Source of the DNA: an uncultured Phycisphaerales bacterium
GTDB lineage: Bacteria > Planctomycetota > Phycisphaerae > UBA1845 > CAIVHJ01
DNA: 12,653 nt
Assembly (NCBI GenBank): GCA_903905665.1
Contig: CAIVHJ010000358.1
Coordinates: 1 to 12,653 of the forward strand
Reading direction: 5' to 3'
Every line of letters begins with the position of its first letter. Position 1 is the stretch's first letter. A model generated the notes under the pieces. That model saw only the letters and a program-made list of their open reading frames with translations, was not told the origin of the DNA and did no database searches. Position numbers and translations under genes: made by a program. This document shows positions 7,524 to 12,653 of the stretch, piece after piece.

Positions 7524-7552
7524 TTGACACGGTCTTCCAGTTGAATGAAAAT
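7524..7552 (+). promoter_or_regulatory. Second candidate promoter upstream of thioredoxin
   Basis: A perfect TTGACA (7524-7529) is followed by 17 bases and GAAAAT (7547-7552, 4 of 6). It lies 52 bases downstream of the distal promoter, so the two would act in tandem. Confidence 0.45.
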
Positions 7553-7654
7553 TTATGAAAATCGACCATTCAAAGAAGATCAATCGCGTCGGATTCCGAA
7601 AAGTGTGATTCAATTTTTTGGTTTGGCACTGAATATCAGTTCCTGTCTGAAGCC

Positions 7655-7660
7655 TATAAT
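7655..7660 (+). promoter_or_regulatory. Perfect -10 hexamer proximal to thioredoxin
   Basis: TATAAT lies 46 bases before the trxA start codon and would give a leader of about 40 bases with a good ribosome binding site. No convincing -35 is found at 16-18 bases upstream (best 3 of 6), so activity may need an activator or may be absent. Confidence 0.4.
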
Positions 7661-7706
7661 AAGATATGAATTCGGCTAAGGCGGGTCCGAAAAAGGAGTA
7701 TGGAAA

Positions 7707-8042
7707 ATGTCCGGCGGGAACACAGTGGCATTTACTGATGACAATTTTGAGGCAGAAGTCCTCAAGGCCAATGTTCCGGTTGTCGTCGATTTCTGGGCGG
7801 AATGGTGTATGCCGTGCAAAGCCCTTTCACCCATCATTGATGAGTTGGCCAGTGAATATGTCGGAAAGGTAAAGATCGGCAAGGTGGATACCGACAGCAA
7901 TCGCAAAATTGCATTGCAATATCAGATCAATTCCATCCCGACCGTCATGTTTTTCCACAAGGGCAAGTTGGTGGAGCGTTTTGTCGGTCTCAGAAGCAAG
8001 AAGGATATCAAAGCTGCCCTGGACAAACTGGTGTCTGTCTAA
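7707..8042 (+). CDS. trxA: Thioredoxin with WCMPC active site
   Basis: A 111-residue single-domain cytoplasmic thioredoxin that reduces protein disulfides and is recycled by thioredoxin reductase. The active site is W33-C34-M35-P36-C37, within VVDFWAEWCMPCKAL. The cis-proline loop SIPT at 76-79 and the GLRSKKD region near 94-100 match the family, and length is the usual 105-110. Methionine in place of the common glycine between the cysteines is unusual and may shift the redox potential. The start is set by AAGGAG at 7693-7698, eight bases before the ATG. The gene is monocistronic by context: upstream promoters at 7472-7500 and 7524-7552, and a strong terminator 42 bases after the stop. No reductase gene is nearby. 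Confidence 0.97.
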   Translation: MSGGNTVAFTDDNFEAEVLKANVPVVVDFWAEWCMPCKALSPIIDELASEYVGKVKIGKVDTDSNRKIALQYQINSIPTVMFFHKGKLVERFVGLRSKKDIKAALDKLVSV

Positions 8043-8084
8043 AGTTCATCGGTATTCCGTTTCATTTGTTGATCCAATGCAATT

Positions 8085-8125
8085 AAGACACCGGAAGTTA
8101 ATCCCTATCCGGTGTCTTTTATTTT
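8085..8125 (+). terminator. Intrinsic terminator of trxA
   Basis: AAGACACCGG (8085-8094) and CCGGTGTCTT (8109-8118) form a perfect 10-base stem with a 14-base loop, followed by TTATTTT. This separates trxA from the protease gene downstream. Confidence 0.88.
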
Positions 8126-8174
8126 GCGATAATGACATGCGATATTCGGTTCGGCTTCCGTGGAGTCGTATAAG

Positions 8175-9119
8175 ATGCATCCGACACCCTGGTTACTGGA
8201 TTGTGACTTGATTCTGGCGACGCTGGGCGCCGTCTGCCTGATGGGATGGGCATACCGCGTCAGGAAACGACGTTTGGCGTTTCGGACGGTTCCCTGGGCG
8301 GAGCGTCCCAATACGCTCGCGCCGGTGATGATTTTCATCCCGCTGTTTTTTTACGTTTTTATTTCTGCGTTCTTCGCCCAACTGAACCAATGGTGGTTTC
8401 CCTCCTCGGAAACGCCGACGGCAAGCCCTGTGATTATCGGAGGGCTGGCGCAGTTGCTGACGGGTCTGGTTTGTCTCGTTCTGGTTTCTCAAACCTTCAC
8501 GGATCGTTGGCGTGGATTCTTTCTTGGGATTCATTCATCTGCACACGCCACCCTCGATTTTGCTTCTATGCCCGCCCAGAGGGATCAATTTCCCGATTCC
8601 GGTTCGTTGTTTATTTCGGATTCGAAGTGTTCCCTCGGAAACCTGTTGAGGTGGGGAGTTGGTGGTTTTCTCGTCGGATGGTTTTTATGCTGGACCAGCG
8701 GATTGTTGTCCGTTTGGGTCATCCAATTGTTGAATCCGGAATATAGCGTTCCGGATCATCCGCTTCTCCAGTCGCTTGCCCAATCCGGTGTTTCGCCGGG
8801 CATGGTTCTGACGTTGTGGATCAGCGCGGTGATCGTGGCTCCGCTGGCGGAGGAGATTTTTTTTCGCGGAGTCCTCCAGACGGGTCTGAACAATCTTGCG
8901 CATCGTCCCGTCTTTTCCATCGTGATCGTCAGCATTCTGTTCGGTTTTTCGCACGGCGGGCCGCAACCCCACGCCGTGGTCCCCATGTTTTTACTCGCCG
9001 TTGTGCTGGGTTATTCCTACGAACGCACCGGCGCCTTGTTCGCCCCCATCCTGATCCACGTCCTCTTTAACCTCAAAACGATGCTCTATTCGCTTTATTC
9101 GATACCGTCGGGGACCTGA
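8175..9119 (+). CDS. CPBP/CAAX-type intramembrane metalloprotease
   Basis: A 314-residue polytopic membrane protein of the CPBP (Abi, Rce1-like) family; bacterial members cleave membrane proteins or peptides, with mostly unknown substrates. The three family motifs are present (numbered from ATG 8175): EEIFFR at 226-231, FGFSH at 256-260 and HVLFN at 295-299, giving the glutamates and histidines that hold the metal and activate water. Hydrophobic segments near 7-25, 48-68, 85-108, 160-187, 206-225, 246-258 and 268-283 suggest seven or more membrane spans. ATG 8175 is preferred over an in-frame GTG at 8160 because GGAG at 8162-8165 lies nine bases before it. The gene is isolated upstream by the trxA terminator. 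A GCCGA/TCGGC hairpin (9132-9150) after the stop lacks a T tract. The N-terminal half, with a hydrophilic stretch at about 115-155, is less conserved and its role is unclear. Confidence 0.9.
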   Translation: MHPTPWLLDCDLILATLGAVCLMGWAYRVRKRRLAFRTVPWAERPNTLAPVMIFIPLFFYVFISAFFAQLNQWWFPSSETPTASPVIIGGLAQLLTGLVCLVLVSQTFTDRWRGFFLGIHSSAHATLDFASMPAQRDQFPDSGSLFISDSKCSLGNLLRWGVGGFLVGWFLCWTSGLLSVWVIQLLNPEYSVPDHPLLQSLAQSGVSPGMVLTLWISAVIVAPLAEEIFFRGVLQTGLNNLAHRPVFSIVIVSILFGFSHGGPQPHAVVPMFLLAVVLGYSYERTGALFAPILIHVLFNLKTMLYSLYSIPSGT

Positions 9120-9168
9120 CACAGAGCCCAAGCCGACTCAGCCCATCGGCCAACTACATGATCGACGC

Positions 9169-9197
9169 TTGGAAGATTTCCGGAAATCACCGATAAT
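9169..9197 (+). promoter_or_regulatory. Candidate promoter of the gmk-sigma-kinase unit
   Basis: TTGGAA (9169-9174, 4 of 6) is followed by exactly 17 bases and GATAAT (9192-9197, 5 of 6). The predicted start near 9204 lies 40 bases before the chosen gmk start and would exclude the upstream in-frame TTG at 9169. Confidence 0.5.
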
Positions 9198-9230
9198 GCC
9201 GGATGTAATTCCATATCGCAGGTATCATTT

Positions 9231-9237
9231 AAGGAGG
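9231..9237 (+). promoter_or_regulatory. Strong ribosome binding site that fixes the gmk start
   Basis: AAGGAGG is a near-complete Shine-Dalgarno sequence. The in-frame TTG six bases downstream (9244) is at the ideal spacing, whereas the other in-frame starts at 9169 and 9196 lie upstream of it. Confidence 0.8.
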
Positions 9238-9243
9238 CTGGCC

Positions 9244-9810
9244 TTGGCCACAGGAAAACTCATTGTCATCAGCGGGCCGTCGGGAACCGGAAAAACCTCG
9301 ATCTGCAACGAATTGCTCAAACGCCTGCCCCATGCCCGGTGGAGCGTGTCATGCACGACCCGACCGATGCGGCCGGGAGACGTTGACGGTCAAACCTACC
9401 ATTTCGTCGATCCCGATGAATTTCTTAAATTGAAAGATCGCGGAGAGTTTCTGGAGACCGCCGAGTATCTGGGACACCTTTACGGAACGCCGCTGGGTCC
9501 GGCCCGCCAAGCCCTCGCACAGGGTGAAAACATTATTCTGGAAATTGAAGTTCAGGGGGGCAAGCAGGTGGCCGATAAATTGCCGGAGTCGATCCGGATT
9601 TTTGTGCTGCCGCCGACGATGGAAACACTCAAGGCCCGGTTGGCGGGTCGCAAGACCGAGAGCGAACAACAGCAAGTCAAACGTCTCGCCGAAGCCGACG
9701 GTGAAATCGGCTTCGCCCGCGATAGCGGGTGTTATCAGCATTTCGTCACCAACGACGATCTGAACACGACCGTCAAGGAAATCCTCGATATCATCAGTCT
9801 GTCCCAATGA
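9244..9810 (+). CDS. gmk: Guanylate kinase
   Basis: A cytoplasmic enzyme of 188 residues that phosphorylates GMP to GDP with ATP, an essential step of GTP and deoxy-GTP supply. From TTG 9244 the protein begins MATGKLIVISGPSGTGKTS, with the P-loop GPSGTGKT at 11-18. The GMP-binding region SCTTRPMRPGDVDG follows at about 36-49, EYLGHLYGTP lies near 77-86, and the EIEVQGGKQV strand near 101-110 (commonly DIDVQGAxQV). Length is close to the usual 190-210. The unusual TTG start is supported by AAGGAGG six bases upstream and by the P-loop starting at the normal distance from the N terminus. The stop overlaps the sigma factor start (ATGA), implying translational coupling. In many bacteria gmk precedes rpoZ; here an ECF sigma gene takes that place. 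Confidence 0.95.
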   Translation: MATGKLIVISGPSGTGKTSICNELLKRLPHARWSVSCTTRPMRPGDVDGQTYHFVDPDEFLKLKDRGEFLETAEYLGHLYGTPLGPARQALAQGENIILEIEVQGGKQVADKLPESIRIFVLPPTMETLKARLAGRKTESEQQQVKRLAEADGEIGFARDSGCYQHFVTNDDLNTTVKEILDIISLSQ

Positions 9811-10418
9811 GTGAACCGGAAACTATTTTAATTGCTCAGGCTGTCGGGGGTGATTCCGAAGCGCTGGCTGCTTTGTTGAAGCAATACGGCTCTCAAGTGA
9901 GAAAGCAATTGACCATCGGGACGGCATGGCAATCCCTGTTGGACGCCGATGATGTGATGCAGGTTTCTTATCTCGAAGCATTTTTGCAGATCAGGAAATT
10001 CGTCGGACAAACATCGGAAGCTTTTCTGGCGTGGCTGACGCAAATCGCCGAGAACAATCTTCGTGACGCCGTTCGGGAACTGGGGCGTGACAAGCGTCCG
10101 CCGCCGCAAAAACGAATGGGTGCTCCTTCACCCACCGATACCAGTGTGACTTTTTTTGAAACTTTGGGTGGCTCGACCTGGACTGCCAGCAAAAAAATGG
10201 CGAAGCAGGAAATTCAGAATCTGTTGCGGGAGGCGGTCGCTCGATTGCCGACATCTTACCGGCAAGTGGTGGAATTGTACGACTTGGCGGGTCAGCCCGC
10301 CCAACAGGTAGCGCAGACCATAACTCGTTCTGTCGGCGCGGTTTATATGCTTCGCGCTCGAGCGCATGATCAACTGCGGGCGATTTTAGGCACTTCCTCA
10401 CAATTTTTTTCGCGATAA
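9807..10418 (+). CDS. ECF-type RNA polymerase sigma factor
   Basis: A 203-residue group 4 (ECF) sigma factor that would direct RNA polymerase to a small regulon. The sigma-2 domain covers about 10-92, with DADDVMQVSYLEAF at 47-60 and FLAWLTQIAENNLRD at 73-87. The sigma-4 domain covers about 131-195, with the ARLPTSYRQVVEL block at 145-157 and a helix-turn-helix around 165-186 (SVGAVYMLRARA). The linker (about 93-130) is long and rich in charged residues, proline and serine. No anti-sigma factor gene is adjacent; a Ser/Thr kinase gene follows 36 bases later. ECF sigma factors paired with such kinases are known from Planctomycetes, where phosphorylation is thought to control activity, so the same is inferred here. 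ATG at 9807 overlaps the gmk stop; there is no Shine-Dalgarno, and coupling would supply ribosomes. A run of seven T bases at 10404-10410 sits just before the stop. Confidence 0.92.
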   Translation: MSEPETILIAQAVGGDSEALAALLKQYGSQVRKQLTIGTAWQSLLDADDVMQVSYLEAFLQIRKFVGQTSEAFLAWLTQIAENNLRDAVRELGRDKRPPPQKRMGAPSPTDTSVTFFETLGGSTWTASKKMAKQEIQNLLREAVARLPTSYRQVVELYDLAGQPAQQVAQTITRSVGAVYMLRARAHDQLRAILGTSSQFFSR

Positions 10419-10426
10419 AGCGTGAG

Positions 10427-10448
10427 TGGGCGGGATATTTATCGCCCA
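10427..10448 (+). promoter_or_regulatory. Hairpin between sigma factor and kinase genes
   Basis: TGGGCG (10427-10432) and CGCCCA (10443-10448) can pair as a 6-base stem with a 10-base loop, ending six bases before the kinase ATG. No T tract follows, so it is not an obvious terminator; it could limit ribosome access to the kinase start. Confidence 0.4.
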
Positions 10449-10454
10449 GTAAGT

Positions 10455-12653
10455 ATGGACCCATCGAATCATTCCAATCACGACCCAATCGATTCCGTTG
10501 AACGCGAGGCGGCTTTGATCGCCGACGCGCGTCGGGAGGCGGAACAGGCTGATTCCGCCGTGGGGCGCTGGCCGCTCGACACTCAGGCTTTGGGGGATGG
10601 TTCCGGCAGTTCGGTGACCCACTGGCCGACGAAAGATTCGTTCGCCGGGTATCAACTCATCCGAGAGATCCATCGCGGCGGGCAGGGGGTGATCTATCAG
10701 GCCTTTCAGGAATCGACCCGACGAAGAGTGGCGATCAAGGTCATGCGCGAGGGGCCGTTCGCCGGTGCGGCGGACAAAGCCCGCTTCGAACGCGAAGTGC
10801 ATGTCCTCGGCCAACTGAGCCATCCCAACATCGTCACGATTCATGACAGCGGAACGACCGGCGGATTTTACTACTTCGTGATGGATTACATTCCCGGCCA
10901 GCCGCTGGACGTCTATATGGCCAGCGGCAAACGATCCGTGCGGGAAACACTGAAACTATTCGTCGAGATTGGTCAGGCGGTCAATGCCGCTCACGTACGG
11001 GGCATCATTCACCGCGACCTCAAACCGGGCAATATCCGCATCGACGACGACGGACAGCCGCACATCCTCGATTTCGGACTCGCCAAAATCGCCGAGACTG
11101 AGGCGGAAGCCGCCCTGATGACCCAGACCGGCCAGTTTGTCGGTTCACTGCCGTGGGCTTCACCCGAACAGGCGGAAGGCTCGCCGGGCCGGGTTGATCT
11201 GCGCAGCGATGTTTATTTGCTCGGCGTGGTCTTGTACCAGATGCTGACCGGCAAGTTTCCGTATGAGGTGGTGGGCAACATGCGCGAAGTGCTGGAGCGG
11301 ATTGTGCAAACTCCGCCGCCCCGCCCCGGCAGCGTCCGTCGGGAAATCGACGACGAGGTGGATACCATCGTCCTGAAGTGCCTTGCCAAGGACCGCGAAC
11401 GGCGCTACCAAACCGCCGGTGAACTCGCACGCGATGTCCAGCGCTATTTGAAGAACGAACCGATCGAAGCCAAACGCGATTCGTTCGGGTATGTGCTGCG
11501 TAAAACCATTGTTCGATACAAAGTACAATCTTTTATAGGGGGAACGTTTATGTTCGCAGGCATGATTTTTGGGGTATTGATGACCGTACTCTATCAACAA
11601 GCACAAGTAACCACACAACAAGCGCAAACCGCCGCCCAACAAGCTCAGCAGGAATCCGCGAAAGCCAAGGCGGACTCAGAGAACTGGCGTGATAAATACT
11701 TGAAGCTAGTCACGATCGCGGCAATGCAAGCGCGCACGCAAATGTCCCCGGAAGAAATTGAATCTATGGAAAAGAGCATCGAAGCCAGTCCACAAGATAT
11801 AGAAACCCGCGTGAAATTGATCGGCTATTATACTTTGAAAATCCCCACATCCGACGAAGCAAAGTCTGCACGACGCAAACACCAGATATGGATCATCCAG
11901 AATCAACCAGACAGCCCAATTCTCGAATCGCCATTTGGTATGATAGATCAAATCATGGACCCATCCGGATACGCACAAGCCAAAAACAATTGGGAAGAGC
12001 AGATCCAAATACATGCCAACGACGCTCAAGTGCTTGGAAACGCCGGGTATTTTTTCGGAATATTCGACGTCGAAAAAGCCGAACAGTTGTTCAAGAATGC
12101 TGAAAGTGTGGATCCGCAAAATAGCAAATGGCCTGAAACACTCGGAAAACTGTATCTTCGACGTGCATCTAACGACAACTATCCAGATAGCGAGATTATC
12201 GACGAGGAAATGGGCATAAAAGCCCTCGTGTCTTTTGAAAGAGCTTATGAATTAACTCCAGAATTTGGCATGCTCAAATATTTATGTAAGGCTGCTTTAT
12301 ATGCGGATGATGACGAAAAAGCCGCTCAGTACGCTACTCAATTACTCAATGCAAGCGATCAAACCAGTGTCATGCCGAGTTTTAGCAAAGGGCAAGAAAT
12401 TCATGTTGCCAATCTGACGCTTGGAGAAATTGCCCTCCGTAATGGGCAGATTGAAAAGGCGGAGGAGTATTTGCTCAAAGCGGGACAGGTTTCCGACTCG
12501 CCGGTATTAAGCTCCTTCGGTCCCAATATGCGACTGGCGAAGCTTCTGTTGGAAAAGGGACGCAGAGATACCGTCATCGAGTACCTGACCCTTTGCGGGA
12601 AGTTCTGGAAGAAGCCGCAGATCGAAACATGGATCGAAGACATCAAGGCCGGC
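10455..12653 (+). CDS. Membrane Ser/Thr protein kinase with helical C-terminal domain, C terminus outside the window
   Basis: Reads through 733 codons to the window edge without a stop. After a 63-residue polar N terminus, the Hanks-type kinase domain spans about 65-335: glycine loop HRGGQGVIY (73-81, first glycine replaced by histidine), VAIK lysine K95, helix-C glutamate E114, HRDLKPGN 186-193 with catalytic D188, DFG 206-208, SPE 236-238 and DLRSDVY 248-254. All catalytic residues are present, so activity is expected. A single membrane segment lies at about 360-380, then a Gln/Ala-rich coiled-coil-like stretch (381-407) and a long helical region with TPR-like pairs such as KAEQLFKNAESVDP (541-554) and GEIALRNGQIEKAEEYL (657-673), predicted to be outside the cytoplasm. 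Together with the upstream sigma gene it resembles planctomycete ECF-kinase pairs. ATG 10455 lacks a Shine-Dalgarno; an in-frame GTG at 10422, three bases after the sigma stop, would add 11 residues. The C-terminal half is richer in A+T than the kinase half. Confidence 0.93.
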   Translation, partial: MDPSNHSNHDPIDSVEREAALIADARREAEQADSAVGRWPLDTQALGDGSGSSVTHWPTKDSFAGYQLIREIHRGGQGVIYQAFQESTRRRVAIKVMREGPFAGAADKARFEREVHVLGQLSHPNIVTIHDSGTTGGFYYFVMDYIPGQPLDVYMASGKRSVRETLKLFVEIGQAVNAAHVRGIIHRDLKPGNIRIDDDGQPHILDFGLAKIAETEAEAALMTQTGQFVGSLPWASPEQAEGSPGRVDLRSDVYLLGVVLYQMLTGKFPYEVVGNMREVLERIVQTPPPRPGSVRREIDDEVDTIVLKCLAKDRERRYQTAGELARDVQRYLKNEPIEAKRDSFGYVLRKTIVRYKVQSFIGGTFMFAGMIFGVLMTVLYQQAQVTTQQAQTAAQQAQQESAKAKADSENWRDKYLKLVTIAAMQARTQMSPEEIESMEKSIEASPQDIETRVKLIGYYTLKIPTSDEAKSARRKHQIWIIQNQPDSPILESPFGMIDQIMDPSGYAQAKNNWEEQIQIHANDAQVLGNAGYFFGIFDVEKAEQLFKNAESVDPQNSKWPETLGKLYLRRASNDNYPDSEIIDEEMGIKALVSFERAYELTPEFGMLKYLCKAALYADDDEKAAQYATQLLNASDQTSVMPSFSKGQEIHVANLTLGEIALRNGQIEKAEEYLLKAGQVSDSPVLSSFGPNMRLAKLLLEKGRRDTVIEYLTLCGKFWKKPQIETWIEDIKAG

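Noticed and set aside
7545..7679. 44-codon open frame upstream of trxA (ATG 7545, stop 7677-7679).
   Set aside because: No Shine-Dalgarno, its start overlaps a promoter -10 element, the peptide has no recognisable features, and it runs through the proximal TATAAT.
9132..9150. GCCGA/TCGGC hairpin after the protease gene.
   Set aside because: Short 5-base stem, no T tract, and it lies just before the candidate gmk promoter; termination is not supported.
10404..10410. Run of seven T bases near the sigma stop as a programmed frameshift site into the kinase.
   Set aside because: The kinase is already in the same frame as the sigma gene; a shift would leave that frame and soon meet a stop, so it could not make a fusion.

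Overview
The window most resembles a chromosomal piece of a planctomycete, perhaps of the Phycisphaerae. Three things suggest this: an ECF sigma factor paired with a membrane-anchored Ser/Thr kinase whose glycine loop reads HRGGQG, an FHA-GAF signalling protein, and late lipid A acyltransferase chemistry that implies a Gram-negative-type envelope. The taxonomic guess is an inference from gene content; no marker gene settles it. No rRNA, tRNA, CRISPR array, insertion sequence or phage gene was seen.

Layout. Bases 1-884 (minus) hold the N-terminal 294 codons of an FHA-GAF protein cut by the window edge. It has a good promoter about 170 bases upstream, with a short palindrome just past the predicted transcription start. 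Bases 1234-2124 (plus) encode a DUF3473/NodB-type polysaccharide deacetylase. It converges on aspS (aspartyl-tRNA synthetase, minus, 3921-2149). Upstream of aspS on the same strand is an MsbA-like ABC exporter with an unusually large insert after its first membrane segment (6247-3959). A LpxL-type lipid A acyltransferase (6449-7408, plus) diverges from the exporter. After a 298-base regulatory region come thioredoxin (7707-8042) with a clear intrinsic terminator, and a CPBP/CAAX intramembrane protease (8175-9119). Next is a tight unit of guanylate kinase (gmk), an ECF sigma factor and a Ser/Thr kinase with a transmembrane segment and a helical C-terminal half that runs off the right edge.

How the genes may work together. 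The deacetylase, exporter and acyltransferase are envelope genes; the divergent exporter/acyltransferase pair fits lipid A maturation and export. gmk, the sigma factor and the kinase look like one transcription unit: gmk and the sigma gene overlap by ATGA, and the sigma and kinase genes are 36 bases apart. The unit has a candidate promoter at 9169-9197. An ECF sigma factor beside a Ser/Thr kinase is a known planctomycete arrangement; its coupling to gmk, in the place where many bacteria keep rpoZ, is the most notable context here.

Regulatory reading. Two genes (aspS and the acyltransferase) have -10 elements so close to their ATG that leaderless or nearly leaderless mRNAs are predicted, while thioredoxin and gmk have strong Shine-Dalgarno sequences. 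No clear new defence or mobile system was found; the unusual items are regulatory and architectural.
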